DNA of 64,000 nt, taken from assembly GCF_032922745.1 (NCBI RefSeq), contig NZ_CP136693.1, positions 2,480,001-2,544,000 on the forward strand, written 5' to 3'. Within the stretch, counting starts at the first letter, position 1. Each line of letters begins with the position of its first letter. Source of the DNA: Marinobacter salarius (lineage in GTDB: Bacteria; Pseudomonadota; Gammaproteobacteria; Pseudomonadales; Oleiphilaceae). The notes under the pieces were generated by a model. It saw only the letters and a list, made by a program, of their open reading frames with translations. It did no database searches and had not been told where the DNA came from. The translations under genes and the position numbers were made by a program. This document shows, in pieces, positions 43,076 to 52,621 of the stretch.

Positions 43076-44752
43076 ATGAGCGCCGAGTCCAAGAAAGCCC
43101 ATAACTTCATCCAGAGCCTGATCGAAGACGCCGTTGCCAAAGGCGAACACACGGGTAAGGTTGTGACCCGTTTTCCGCCCGAGCCGAACGGTTATCTGCA
43201 CATCGGCCACGCCAAATCCATTTGCCTGAATTTCGGCATTGCGGAAACCTTTGACGGCGAATGCACGTTGCGGTTTGATGATACTAATCCGGAAAAGGAA
43301 TCCCAGGAGTACATTGATTCCATCAAGAAGGATGTTCATTGGCTGGGTTGTGAATGGAGCGGAGAGGTTCGCTACGCTTCGGACTATTTTGACGCCATTT
43401 ACGACTTCGCCGTTGAGCTGATTGAAAAGGGCAAAGCCTATGTGTGCGCGCTGACTGCCGATCAGATGGCCGAGTACCGCGGCACGCTTAAAGAGCCGGG
43501 CCAGAACAGCCCCTATCGTGACCGTCCGGTAGAAGAAAACCTTCAGCTGTTCCGCGATATGCGCGCCGGTAAGTATCAGAACGGTGAGCTGGTGTTGCGC
43601 GCCAAAATCGATATGACCTCCCCGAACATCAATCTGCGGGACCCGATTCTGTACCGGATTCGCTACGCCGACCATCACCAGACTGGCGATAAATGGTGCA
43701 TCTATCCGATGTACGACTTCACCCACCCGATTTCCGACGCCATGGAGGGGATTACCCATTCCCTGTGCACCCTGGAATTCGAGGATCATCGCCCGTTGTA
43801 TGACTGGGTGCTGGACAACATCTCCGCTCCCTGCCAGCCACGGCAGATCGAATTTGCCCGGCTGAACCTCAATTACACCATCACCAGCAAGCGCAAACTC
43901 AAGCGTTTGGTGGATGAAGGCTTTGTGGATAGCTGGAATGACCCACGCATGCCCACCATCTCCGGCATGCGCCGCCGTGGTTATACCCCGGAGTCCATCC
44001 GTACCTTCTGCGACATGATTGGTGTCAACAAGGCCGGCGGCACCGTGGATATGGGGATGCTCGAGCACGCCATCCGTGAAGACCTGAACACCCGTTCGCC
44101 CCGCGCCATGTGTGTAATGCGGCCGTTGAAGGTGACACTGACCAATTACCCGGAAGACAAGACCGAAACCCTGGTGTTGCCGGTTCACCCCCAGAACCCG
44201 GACATGGGCGAGCGTGAAGTGACCTGGAGCCAGACTCTGTACATCGACAGGGAAGACTTCGCGGAAGAACCGCCCCGTAAATGGAAGCGTCTTGCTCCGG
44301 ATCAGGCGGTGCGTCTGCGTGGCGGATACGTCATGACCTGCCGTGAGGTTATCCGTGACGACAGCGGTGAGATTGTTGAACTGAAATGTGAATACGATCC
44401 AAATACCCTGGGCGTTAACCCCGAAGGCTACAAACCGAACGGTGTCGTTCATTGGGTGTCGGCCACTGACAGCGTTGAGACGGATATCAATCAATACGAC
44501 CGCCTGTTCAACCATGAGTCGCCGGACAGTGATAAAGAGACTGACTTTGTGGACCTGATCAACCCGGAATCTCTGGTGGTCCTCAAAGGCGCCAGAGTAG
44601 AGAAGAGCTTGGCCCAGCCCCGTACTGATTTGCCATATCAGTTCGAGCGTGAGGGGTATTTTTTCTGCGATCAGGAACTGACTGCGGCAGCAGGACGTCC
44701 GGTCTTCAACCGCACAGTGACCCTCCGGGATTCGTGGGGCAAGGGCAAGTAA
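43076..44752 (+). CDS. glnS: Glutaminyl-tRNA synthetase
   Basis: Class I synthetase charging tRNA-Gln. It has 558 residues with PPEPNGYLHIGHAKSI (HIGH at 42-45) and the KMSKS equivalent ITSKRKL near 270. The C-terminal beta-barrel anticodon domain is complete, ending in FNRTVTLRDSWGK. The family length is about 554. It is followed 40 bases later by cysS. Confidence 0.97.
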   Translation: MSAESKKAHNFIQSLIEDAVAKGEHTGKVVTRFPPEPNGYLHIGHAKSICLNFGIAETFDGECTLRFDDTNPEKESQEYIDSIKKDVHWLGCEWSGEVRYASDYFDAIYDFAVELIEKGKAYVCALTADQMAEYRGTLKEPGQNSPYRDRPVEENLQLFRDMRAGKYQNGELVLRAKIDMTSPNINLRDPILYRIRYADHHQTGDKWCIYPMYDFTHPISDAMEGITHSLCTLEFEDHRPLYDWVLDNISAPCQPRQIEFARLNLNYTITSKRKLKRLVDEGFVDSWNDPRMPTISGMRRRGYTPESIRTFCDMIGVNKAGGTVDMGMLEHAIREDLNTRSPRAMCVMRPLKVTLTNYPEDKTETLVLPVHPQNPDMGEREVTWSQTLYIDREDFAEEPPRKWKRLAPDQAVRLRGGYVMTCREVIRDDSGEIVELKCEYDPNTLGVNPEGYKPNGVVHWVSATDSVETDINQYDRLFNHESPDSDKETDFVDLINPESLVVLKGARVEKSLAQPRTDLPYQFEREGYFFCDQELTAAAGRPVFNRTVTLRDSWGKGK

Positions 44753-44792
44753 GTTCGGTGATACATTTATTCAAACTTTTAACGAGCGTAGC

Positions 44793-46175
44793 GTGATTAG
44801 AATCTACAACACCCTTAGTCAGCAGAAGGAAGAGTTCAAACCGATAGAGCCGGGAAAGGTTCGCATGTACGTCTGTGGCATGACGGTGTATGACTACTGT
44901 CATCTGGGCCATGCGCGGGTGTTGGTGGCGTTTGATGTGATCACGCGGTACTTGCGTCACAGCGGCTACGATGTCCATTACGTGCGCAACATTACCGACA
45001 TCGACGACAAAATCCTGCGCCGGGCCGACGAGAATGGCGAAGTTTATAGTGACCTCACCAAGCGCATGATCAAGGCTATGCACGAGGATGAGGCCAAGCT
45101 GGGTGTCCTGTCGCCTACCGAAGAGCCGTGCGCGACCGATTACATTAATGACATTGTGGCCATGATCCACAAGCTCGTTTCAAGCGGTCATGCCTATGCC
45201 GCTGGCAACGGCGACGTCTATTTCTCCGTCGAGTCGTATTCCGACTACGGCAAGCTCAGCAAGAAAAAGCTTGAGGATCTGGTGGCCGGTGCCCGCGTAG
45301 ACGTGCAGGAGGCCAAGCGAAGCCCAGCGGATTTTGTACTTTGGAAAGCCGCCAAAGAGGGTGAGGTAAGTTGGCCTTCACCTTGGGGTGACGGCCGGCC
45401 GGGCTGGCATATCGAATGCTCTGCCATGTCCAATCGCTGTCTCGGCGAGACCTTCGACATCCACGGCGGTGGGCCGGATTTGTTATTCCCGCACCATGAG
45501 AACGAAATTGCCCAGTCCGAGTGCGCCAATGGCCACACATTCGTAAACACCTGGATGCACGCCGGCGCTATTCGGGTGAACAAGGAGAAAATGTCCAAGT
45601 CCCTGGGCAATTTCTTTACCATCCGTGAGATCTTTGAGAAGTATGCGCCGGAGGTGGTGCGTTACTTCCTGGTGTCCAGTCATTACCGCAGTCAGGTGGA
45701 TTACTCGGAAGACAATCTCGCGGAAGCAGGGCGTACGCTCACCCGGCTCTATCATGCCCTGCGTGGTCTGGTACCGGCCAAAAACGTGGCGGAAACGGTA
45801 CACGACCAGCGCTTTGCTGAGGCCATGAATGACGACTTCAACACCGCAGGAGCCATTGCGGTTCTTCATGCCGTCGCTAATGAAATCAACCTGGACCGCA
45901 GGGAAGGGCGCGACGAAAAGGCTAACCAGCAAGCGGCGGTGCTTGTAAGGCTCGGTGGTGTTCTGGGTTTGTTGCAGCAGGACCCGGAAGCCTACTTTCA
46001 GGCCGATACTGGCGGCGAGCTCAGTGCAGACGACATTGAGGCGATGATCCAGGCCCGTGCCGATGCGCGAAAGCAGAAAGATTTCGCCGAGGCGGACCGT
46101 ATAAGGGATGAGTTGGCCGATAAAGGCATTATTCTGGATGACAGTCGCGAAGGCACCAGTTGGCGCAGAGGATGA
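44793..46175 (+). CDS. cysS: Cysteinyl-tRNA synthetase
   Basis: Class I synthetase of 460 residues, starting at GTG 44793. The zinc ligand Cys28 and HIGH-type HLGH (37-40) lie in MYVCGMTVYDYCHLGHAR, ECSAMSNRCLGETFDIHGGG carries further zinc ligands, and KMSKS is at about 266-270. Likely co-transcribed with glnS. Confidence 0.97.
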   Translation: MIRIYNTLSQQKEEFKPIEPGKVRMYVCGMTVYDYCHLGHARVLVAFDVITRYLRHSGYDVHYVRNITDIDDKILRRADENGEVYSDLTKRMIKAMHEDEAKLGVLSPTEEPCATDYINDIVAMIHKLVSSGHAYAAGNGDVYFSVESYSDYGKLSKKKLEDLVAGARVDVQEAKRSPADFVLWKAAKEGEVSWPSPWGDGRPGWHIECSAMSNRCLGETFDIHGGGPDLLFPHHENEIAQSECANGHTFVNTWMHAGAIRVNKEKMSKSLGNFFTIREIFEKYAPEVVRYFLVSSHYRSQVDYSEDNLAEAGRTLTRLYHALRGLVPAKNVAETVHDQRFAEAMNDDFNTAGAIAVLHAVANEINLDRREGRDEKANQQAAVLVRLGGVLGLLQQDPEAYFQADTGGELSADDIEAMIQARADARKQKDFAEADRIRDELADKGIILDDSREGTSWRRG

Positions 46176-46218
46176 TGTCAACCAAAGGTCGTGTTGTTGG
46201 CGCGGGAATGACCTTGTA

Positions 46219-46229
46219 GGGAAATTCCC
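46219..46229. promoter_or_regulatory. Palindrome in the cysS-glcB gap
   Basis: GGGAA-A-TTCCC, perfect, immediately followed by GTACAAT, whose TACAAT (46231-46236) could be a -10 for glcB. A protein bound here would block that promoter. No regulator can be named. Confidence 0.3.
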
Positions 46230-46318
46230 GTACAATACCGCCCTCGAATTATAACGGCCCTGGCGGGTAAATCCGTAAAAAGGGCAGGGAATACAGTAAC
46301 CCACTGAGGCAAACAACG

Positions 46319-48499
46319 ATGACTGAACGCGTACAAGTCGGCGACCTCCAGGTCGCAAAGAACCTGTTCGATTTCGTTAATAACGAAGCAATTCCGGGCA
46401 CGGGTGTCGACGCTGACAAATTCTGGGCCGAGTTCGACAAGATTGCTCACGAATTGGCTCCCCGTAATAAAGAGCTGCTCGCCAAGCGCGACGACATCCA
46501 GGAGAAAATGGACACCTGGAATCGTGACCACAAGGGCCAGAAGCTCGACATGGCCAAGTACAAGTCCTTCCTGAAGGATATCGGCTACCTGGCTGATGAG
46601 CCCGGCGACTTCAAGATCTCCACCTCAAACGTGGATCCCGAAGTGGCCACCATGGCTGGTCCCCAGCTTGTGGTTCCGGTGATGAACGCCCGTTTTGCGC
46701 TGAACGCTGCCAACGCCCGTTGGGGTAGCCTTTACGACGCACTGTACGGCACCGATGCGATCTCCGAGGAAAACGGCGCCGAAAAAGGCCGTGGCTACAA
46801 CCCGGTTCGAGGTGCCAAGGTCATTGAATTTGCGCGCAACCTTCTGGACAGTTCCGCTCCGCTGGCTTCTGGCAGCCATAAAAACGCAGCCCAGTATCTG
46901 GTTGAGGGTGGCAAGCTGGTGGTCAAGTTGCAGAACGGTGAGTCTACTGGTCTGAAAGACGAGTCCGGCTTTGTGGGTTACACCGGCGCCGCCGATGCAC
47001 CTACTGGCGTACTGTTGGTCAAGAATGGCATGCACTTCGAGATTCAAATCGATGCCAGCCACCCGATCGGAAAGGATGACGGGGCACATGTAAAAGATGT
47101 GCTGATGGAGTCAGCTCTGACCACCATCATGGACTGTGAGGATTCTGTCGCTGCCGTAGATGCGGATGATAAGGCTCTGGCCTACCGCAACTGGTTGGGC
47201 CTGATGAAGGGCGATCTGGAAGAAACCTTCGAGAAAAGCGGCCTGCAAACCACCCGCACAATGCACGATGATCGTGCCTACACCAAGCCGGAAGGCGGAG
47301 AGCTGGTGCTGAAAGGCCGCAGCTTGATGTTTGTGCGTAACGTAGGTCACCTGATGACCAACCCGGCCATCCTGCTGAAAGACGGCAGTGAAGTGCCTGA
47401 GGGGCTGATGGACGGTCTGATGACCTCGCTGATTGCGATTCACGACCTCAAGAGCACGGGCAAGCTTCAGAACAGCACTGCTGGCTCGGTTTACATCGTC
47501 AAGCCGAAGATGCACGGTCCTGAAGAAGTGGCGTTTACCAATGAATTTTTCGGTCGCGTTGAAGATGCGCTTGGCCTGCCGGCTTTCACCCTGAAAGTTG
47601 GCATTATGGACGAAGAGCGACGCACCACCGTTAACCTCAAGTCCTGCATCCATGCCGCCAGGGAGCGTGCCGTGTTCATCAATACCGGCTTCCTTGACCG
47701 CACCGGCGACGAGATCCATACCTCCATGGAATTGGGGCCGTTTATCCGCAAGGGGCCGATGAAGCAGGCTGCCTGGATCCAGGCCTACGAGCAATGGAAC
47801 GTGGACGTCGGGCTGGAAACCGGTTTCCGTGGTGTTGCCCAGATTGGTAAAGGTATGTGGGCCATGCCGGACCTGATGGCGGGCATGCTGGAAGCCAAGA
47901 TTGGTCACCCGAAAGCCGGCGCCAATACCGCATGGGTTCCGTCACCAACAGCGGCTACGCTGCATGCCACCCATTACCATCAGGTGAGCGTTGCGGATAT
48001 CCAGCAAGAGCTGGAAAGCCGCACCCGTGCCAACCTGGATGACATCCTGACCGTGCCCGTGATGGACGATCCGAAATCCTTGTCGGCAGAAGAAATCCAG
48101 CAGGAGCTGGACAACAATGCCCAGGGTATCCTCGGCTATGTGGTGCGCTGGATCGACAGCGGTGTCGGCTGCTCCAAGGTTCCCGATATCAACGACGTGG
48201 GCCTGATGGAAGACCGTGCAACCCTGCGCATTGCTTCGCAGTTGCTGACCAACTGGCTTTACCACGGCATCTGCACCGAAGAGCAGATCAATGAAACCAT
48301 GAGGCGCATGGCCGCGGTGGTTGATCGCCAGAACCAGAACGACCCGTCCTACCGCGACATGGCGCCGGAGTTTGAGGGCAGCATTGCCTTCCAGGCTGCC
48401 ATGGATCTGGTTCTCAAGGGCCGCGAACAGCCAAATGGCTACACGGAGCCGCTTTTGCATGCCTATCGTCTGAAGGCGAAAGAGAAGTACGGTCAGTAA
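46319..48499 (+). CDS. glcB: Malate synthase G
   Basis: Condenses glyoxylate and acetyl-CoA to malate, completing the glyoxylate shunt or glycolate use. It has 726 residues, the length of the monomeric G isoform (about 723). Recognisable blocks are MDCEDSVAAVDADDK (Mg-binding Glu region), YIVKPKMHGPEEVAFT and KVGIMDEERRTTVNLK, with the C-terminal segment SGVGCSKVPDINDVGLMEDRATLRIASQ bearing the catalytic Asp in the family. It has its own gap upstream and its own terminator, and it interrupts the cysS-folD order known in Pseudomonas. Confidence 0.96.
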   Translation: MTERVQVGDLQVAKNLFDFVNNEAIPGTGVDADKFWAEFDKIAHELAPRNKELLAKRDDIQEKMDTWNRDHKGQKLDMAKYKSFLKDIGYLADEPGDFKISTSNVDPEVATMAGPQLVVPVMNARFALNAANARWGSLYDALYGTDAISEENGAEKGRGYNPVRGAKVIEFARNLLDSSAPLASGSHKNAAQYLVEGGKLVVKLQNGESTGLKDESGFVGYTGAADAPTGVLLVKNGMHFEIQIDASHPIGKDDGAHVKDVLMESALTTIMDCEDSVAAVDADDKALAYRNWLGLMKGDLEETFEKSGLQTTRTMHDDRAYTKPEGGELVLKGRSLMFVRNVGHLMTNPAILLKDGSEVPEGLMDGLMTSLIAIHDLKSTGKLQNSTAGSVYIVKPKMHGPEEVAFTNEFFGRVEDALGLPAFTLKVGIMDEERRTTVNLKSCIHAARERAVFINTGFLDRTGDEIHTSMELGPFIRKGPMKQAAWIQAYEQWNVDVGLETGFRGVAQIGKGMWAMPDLMAGMLEAKIGHPKAGANTAWVPSPTAATLHATHYHQVSVADIQQELESRTRANLDDILTVPVMDDPKSLSAEEIQQELDNNAQGILGYVVRWIDSGVGCSKVPDINDVGLMEDRATLRIASQLLTNWLYHGICTEEQINETMRRMAAVVDRQNQNDPSYRDMAPEFEGSIAFQAAMDLVLKGREQPNGYTEPLLHAYRLKAKEKYGQ

Positions 48500-48513
48500 T
48501 CAGGGCCGGCGAT

Positions 48514-48542
48514 AAAAAAACCCCGCGAATGCGGGGTTTTTT
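48514..48542. terminator. Bidirectional terminator between glcB and folD
   Basis: AAAACCCCGC-GAAT-GCGGGGTTTT at 48517-48540 with T-runs on both strands (T to 48542 on plus; seven A from 48514 giving T on minus). It serves both convergent genes. Confidence 0.92.
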
Positions 48543-48553
48543 GTGGGGTTAGA

Positions 48554-49411
48554 TCAATCCCTGTGTAACTCGTTCGCTGCATAGAGCGTGTTCTGTAGTA
48601 GCGTGGCAATGGTCATGGGCCCGACGCCACCTGGAACCGGGGTGATGTACGCAGCCCGCTCCGAAGCCGCTGCGAAATCCACATCCCCGCTCAGCTTACC
48701 GTCTTCCATTCGATTGATGCCCACATCAATGACGGTTGCACCGGGCTTGACCCACTCGCCTTTGATCAGTCCTGGTTTTCCGACCGCGGCAATCAGAATG
48801 TCCGCTTCCCGCACAAATTTCTCAAGGTCGTCGGTAAACCGGTGGCATATCGTCACTGTGGCGCCTTTGAGTAGCAGTTCCATCGTCATGGGGCGGCCGA
48901 CGATATTGGAGGCGCCCACGATTACGGCGTGTTGGCCCTTGTAAGGGGTGTCTACGCTGTCCAGTAGGGTGATGACGCCTGCGGGTGTGCAGGGTCTCAG
49001 AGCTGGCTTGCGCTGCATCAGGCGGCCGATGTTGTAGGGGTGGAAGCCGTCCACGTCCTTGTCTGGGCGAATCTTTACCAGAATGGGGTCTGCATCCATA
49101 TGGTCGGGCAGGGGGAGTTGCACCAGGATGCCGTCCACATCAGGATTCTCGTTGAGCTCGTCAACCAATGCCTCCAGGGCTTCCTGTGACGTGTCTTCCG
49201 GAAGGTCGTAGGAGAGCGACATGATGCCCGCCTCATCACAGGCCCTGCGTTTATTGCCTACGTATACGTGCGAGGCCGGGTCATTCCCTACCAGTACCAC
49301 AGCCAGCCCAGGAGCACGAAGCCCCTGTTGCCTTCGGGCTTCAGTTCCTGCCGCAACTTGTTGTCGAACAGCAGCGGCGATATCTTTTCCGTTGATCAGT
49401 TTGGCGCTCAT
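48554..49411 (-). CDS. folD: Methylenetetrahydrofolate dehydrogenase / cyclohydrolase
   Basis: Bifunctional one-carbon enzyme, 285 residues. The catalytic Lys54 is in YVGNKRRAC, the same number as in E. coli. VDGILVQLPLPDHM and the NADP-binding VIVGASNIVGRPM and PGGVGPMTIATLLQNT are diagnostic. Divergent from the tRNA cluster. Confidence 0.96.
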   Translation of the reverse strand: MSAKLINGKDIAAAVRQQVAAGTEARRQQGLRAPGLAVVLVGNDPASHVYVGNKRRACDEAGIMSLSYDLPEDTSQEALEALVDELNENPDVDGILVQLPLPDHMDADPILVKIRPDKDVDGFHPYNIGRLMQRKPALRPCTPAGVITLLDSVDTPYKGQHAVIVGASNIVGRPMTMELLLKGATVTICHRFTDDLEKFVREADILIAAVGKPGLIKGEWVKPGATVIDVGINRMEDGKLSGDVDFAAASERAAYITPVPGGVGPMTIATLLQNTLYAANELHRD

Positions 49412-49506
49412 GTCTTTGTCTTGTCGGTTGTGCGAAAATAAAGGCGCAGCATTGTCTCATGCTTGGGCTCCGTCGCCAATCAATGGGCGAAAACCCCAAT
49501 TGCGTG

Positions 49507-49535
49507 TTGACGGACCGGTTCGGCGCCGGTAATAT
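49507..49535 (+). promoter_or_regulatory. Sigma-70 promoter of the tRNA cluster
   Basis: TTGACG (49507-49512), a 17-base spacer and TAATAT (49530-49535), followed by the GC-rich discriminator GCGCGCC. That discriminator is typical of stable-RNA promoters under stringent control. It is about 35 bases upstream of tRNA-Pro. Confidence 0.78.
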
Positions 49536-49575
49536 GCGCGCCAACTTTGCTGAGGTATCTGTTGTTCAGTTGAGA

Positions 49576-49652
49576 CGGGGTATAGCGCAGTCTGGTAGCG
49601 CGCCTGCTTTGGGAGCAGGATGTCGGGAGTTCGAATCTCTCTACCCCGACCA
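49576..49652 (+). tRNA. tRNA-Pro (TGG)
   Basis: 77 nt with encoded CCA. The acceptor CGGGGTA pairs with TACCCCG; the anticodon loop TTTGGGA between CCTGC and GCAGG gives TGG; the T-loop TTCGAAT is present. Confidence 0.96.
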
Positions 49653-49702
49653 CTTTCTGGTCAGTCCAGGATATTGAACAGTCAGGTGGGCGAACGGTTT
49701 AT

Positions 49703-49779
49703 GCGCTCGTAGCTCAGCTGGATAGAGCATCGGCCTTCTAAGCCGGTGGTCGCAGGTTCGAGTCCTGCCGGGCGCGCCA
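49703..49779 (+). tRNA. tRNA-Arg (TCT)
   Basis: 77 nt with encoded CCA. The acceptor GCGCTCG pairs with CGGGCGC (one G-U); the anticodon loop CTTCTAA gives TCT; TTCGAGT T-loop. Confidence 0.96.
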
Positions 49780-49873
49780 TACCGCAGACGGTTTGATCCG
49801 TCCCGGAGACACCGAATCAGCAAAGTTTACCTGAAGTGCCTGTTGGGGTCTGCCCGGCGGTAGTCTGGATGTG

Positions 49874-49949
49874 GTGGACGTAGCTCAGTTGGTAGAGCTC
49901 AGGATTGTGACTCCTGCGGTCGAGGGTTCGAACCCCTTCGTCCACCCCA
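49874..49949 (+). tRNA. tRNA-His (GTG)
   Basis: 76 nt with encoded CCA. The acceptor GTGGACG pairs with CGTCCAC; anticodon stem CAGGA/TCCTG with loop TTGTGAC gives GTG. The preceding base is G (49873), opposite discriminator C, as required for the G-1 of tRNA-His. Confidence 0.96.
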
Positions 49950-50004
49950 CTTTCCTGCTTGCAGTGATCAATGGCTCTTTTAGGTTAAGAATTCCGATTT
50001 TTTT

Positions 50005-50089
50005 GCCTCGGTGGTGGAATTGGTAGACACGATAGGTTTAGGTCCTGTTGCCGCAAGGCGTGGGGGTTCAAGTCCCTCCCGAGGTACCA
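50005..50089 (+). tRNA. tRNA-Leu (TAG)
   Basis: 85 nt with encoded CCA and a long variable arm (TGTTGCCGCAAGGCGT region). Acceptor GCCTCGG with CCGAGGT; the anticodon loop TTTAGGT gives TAG. Confidence 0.95.
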
Positions 50090-50094
50090 AATCA

Positions 50095-50129
50095 AAAACC
50101 CTCTCAGATAGTCTGAGGGGGTTTTTTTT
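50095..50129 (+). terminator. Rho-independent terminator of the tRNA cluster
   Basis: ACCCTCTCAGA pairs with TCTGAGGGGGT (one G-U) around TAG, followed by eight T at 50122-50129. Confidence 0.9.
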
Positions 50130-50405
50130 ATGGGTTATAAAAAGTGGTTGGAAAGTGATTCCCGTCGCATTGGAGTGCGCAACCCCCTTTCTTTTTATAG
50201 TTTAGTCCCCAAATCTCATTTCAGATGATAGGACGGTGAGGTTGCGTTCCCTGAAACTGCCTGTAACTGGTGGATTCTCTCGGCACGGCAAACCGTGATA
50301 AACTACCCGCTTTTAAATTTACGTCCTTTTCAGGGAATTCGTCCTGAAATCGATTTTAGCTTTTATTTTCATTCACATACCGAACCTGTAATTTGAGGAT
50401 CTTCC
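50130..50405. other. Leader and promoter region of tig
   Basis: No gene seen. TAAACT at 50299-50304 is a possible -10 with a weak -35 (TTCTCT, 18 bases). The last 60 bases before the tig ATG are AT-rich, with a TTTTAAATTTACGTCC stretch. Confidence 0.4.
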
Positions 50406-51710
50406 ATGCAAGTGTCTGTTGAAACGACCTCCAACATCGAACGTCGGATGACAATCGGTGTGCCCGCCCAGGAAATCGACCAGGCGGTTCAGAAACGCCT
50501 GCAGGAAACCGCTCGCACGGTAAAGATGAACGGTTTCCGCCCGGGCAAGGTGCCCATGCGTGTGGTGAAGCGTCGTTTTGGTGACAGTGTCCGTCAGGAG
50601 ATTGTCGGCGAGGTTATGCGCGACAACTACATCAAGGCACTGCAGGAGCAGGACATCAATCCGGCGGGGTGGCCGAAGTTCGAGCCGAAAACCATGGAAG
50701 AGGGCAAGGACCTCGAGTTCGTTGCCATTTTCGAAGTATTGCCGGAAGTGGAGCTGGGTGACTTCAGCAAGATCTCCGTGGAAAAGCCGAAAGCCGAGAT
50801 TGCCGATAAAGACGTCGACACCATGATCGACAACCTGCGTCGCCAGCAGGCCACCATGAAGTCGGTCAAGCGCAAGTCCAAGAACAAGGACGTGGTGCTG
50901 ATTGATTTTAAAGGCACTGTTGATGGTGAAGAGTTCGAGGGCGGTGCTGCCGAGAACCATAAGCTGACCCTTGGCTCCGGCCAGATGATCCCCGGTTTCG
51001 AGAAGGGCATCGTTGGCGGCAAAGCCGGTGAAGAGCTTGAGATCGAAGTGACCTTCCCGGAGGACTACCAGAACGAAGAGCTGGCGGGCAAGCCGGCTAA
51101 ATTCGACATCAAGATTCACGAGGTTCAGGAGCCGCAGCTTCCGGAGCTGGATGCTGAATTCTTCAAGAAATTTGGTATCGACGCTGAAGACGAAGCCACG
51201 TTCCGTGAAGAAGTGCAGAAGAACATGGAGCGTGAGCTCAAGCAGGCGGTCTCCAACAAGGTCAAGAATGACGTGGTTGAAGGGCTTCTTGAAAGCACCG
51301 AGCTTGAAGTGCCCGCGTCCCTCGTGGATCAGGAGATCGATCGCCTGCGCCAGGACGCCGTACAGCGGTTCGGCGGCCAGGTAGACTTCCAGCAGTTGCC
51401 CAAGGAAATCTTCGACGAGCAGGCCCGCCGTCGTGTGAAAACAGGCCTTCTGTTCCAGGAAGTGGTCAAGCAGAATGACCTTAAGGCAGATGCTGCTAAA
51501 GTGGATGAAAAGATCCAGGAAATTGCGTCAACGTATGAACAACCTGAAGAGGTTGTGGCGCATTTCAACAGCAGCCCGGAGCAGAAGCAGCAGATCGAGT
51601 CGTCTGTTCTTGAGGATGCGGTTGTTGATCTGATTCTTGGCCAGGCCAAGGTCAAGGAGAAGAAGCTTAAGTACGAAGAGGCTATCCAGGCCGGTCAGCA
51701 GCAGCGTTAA
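50406..51710 (+). CDS. tig: Trigger factor
   Basis: Ribosome-bound chaperone that meets nascent chains. 434 residues in three parts: the ribosome-docking domain with GFRPGKVP at 43-50, an FKBP-type isomerase domain (about 150-245, VLIDFKGTVDGEEFEGG, LGSGQMIPGFEKGI), and a helical substrate cradle. First gene of tig-clpP-clpX-lon-hupB-ppiD, a classic protein-quality-control block. Confidence 0.97.
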   Translation: MQVSVETTSNIERRMTIGVPAQEIDQAVQKRLQETARTVKMNGFRPGKVPMRVVKRRFGDSVRQEIVGEVMRDNYIKALQEQDINPAGWPKFEPKTMEEGKDLEFVAIFEVLPEVELGDFSKISVEKPKAEIADKDVDTMIDNLRRQQATMKSVKRKSKNKDVVLIDFKGTVDGEEFEGGAAENHKLTLGSGQMIPGFEKGIVGGKAGEELEIEVTFPEDYQNEELAGKPAKFDIKIHEVQEPQLPELDAEFFKKFGIDAEDEATFREEVQKNMERELKQAVSNKVKNDVVEGLLESTELEVPASLVDQEIDRLRQDAVQRFGGQVDFQQLPKEIFDEQARRRVKTGLLFQEVVKQNDLKADAAKVDEKIQEIASTYEQPEEVVAHFNSSPEQKQQIESSVLEDAVVDLILGQAKVKEKKLKYEEAIQAGQQQR

Positions 51711-51757
51711 AGATGTCCGGGCCATGACAGATTGGCCCTGGCATGCCTGGGAAGTAG

Positions 51758-51783
51758 AACAGCCGGTACGTCCGGCTGTTTTC
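51758..51783 (+). terminator. Terminator between tig and clpP
   Basis: AACAGCCGG pairs with CCGGCTGTT around TACGT, followed by a short T-run (to 51782). The T-run is short, so termination may be partial. Confidence 0.75.
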
Positions 51784-51908
51784 ATCTTGGCCCGGTGCTG
51801 GCACAGTAATAGCTAATACAGTAGCGATAAGAAAAACGAGGCGTAGCTGATTTATAAGCGGTGGCGAAAAAACGCCACTCCATTGTCCAGAAGGAGTTCA
51901 CGCGCATC

Positions 51909-52544
51909 ATGACGCAGACACCAATTGATGGTCCCGCAATGGTTACCAATTCCGGCCTGGTACCAATCGTTATCGAGCAGACCGCACGAGGCGAACGTTC
52001 TTTTGACATCTTTTCCCGTCTGTTAAAAGAGCGGGTAATCTTCCTGGTGGGCCCGGTTGAAGACCATATGGCCAACCTGATTGTGGCTCAGTTGCTGTTC
52101 CTGGAGTCCGAGAACCCGGACAAGGACATTCATCTGTACATCAACAGCCCGGGCGGCTCCGTTACTGCGGGTATGTCTATCTACGACACCATGCAGTTCA
52201 TCAAGCCCGACGTGGCCACGCTGTGTGTGGGTCAAGCTGCCAGCATGGGCGCGTTCCTGCTGGCGGGCGGTGCAGAGGGCAAGCGTGCCTGCCTGCCGAA
52301 TTCGCGGGTGATGATTCATCAGCCGTTAGGCGGTTACCAGGGTCAGGCAACGGATATTGAGATCCACACACGTGAGATTCTGAAGATCCGCCACACCCTG
52401 AATTCCATCCTGGCTCATCACACCGGTCAGAAGCTGGACACCATCGCCAAGGATACGGACCGTGATAATTTCATGGATCCTCAGCAGGCGAAGGACTACG
52501 GGCTGATTGATTCTATACTTGATAAGCGTGTACCGAATAAATAA
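51909..52544 (+). CDS. clpP: ATP-dependent Clp protease proteolytic subunit
   Basis: Serine protease that forms a 14-mer chamber fed by ClpX or ClpA. From ATG 51909 it has 211 residues with the triad Ser112 (GQAASMGAF), His137 (MIHQPLGG) and Asp186, each one off the E. coli numbers. The AAGGAG ribosome site is 12 bases upstream, rather far. A GTG at 51861 would add 16 residues not usual in the family. Confidence 0.95.
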   Translation: MTQTPIDGPAMVTNSGLVPIVIEQTARGERSFDIFSRLLKERVIFLVGPVEDHMANLIVAQLLFLESENPDKDIHLYINSPGGSVTAGMSIYDTMQFIKPDVATLCVGQAASMGAFLLAGGAEGKRACLPNSRVMIHQPLGGYQGQATDIEIHTREILKIRHTLNSILAHHTGQKLDTIAKDTDRDNFMDPQQAKDYGLIDSILDKRVPNK

Positions 52545-52621
52545 TACTGAAGGTAATCGCAACATTCCCTGCTGGCGTATTGAGGTGAGTGCGCCGGCAA
52601 ACCAAGCTCAGAGGTATTTCA

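Noticed and set aside
42980..44515. 511-codon open frame opposite glnS
   Set aside because: Mirror of a highly conserved synthetase gene with strong codon bias; no start signal and no recognisable domain.
50130..50220. Possible integrated element at the 3' end of tRNA-Leu
   Set aside because: A terminator follows the tRNA directly, there is no duplicated tRNA end and no integrase gene nearby.
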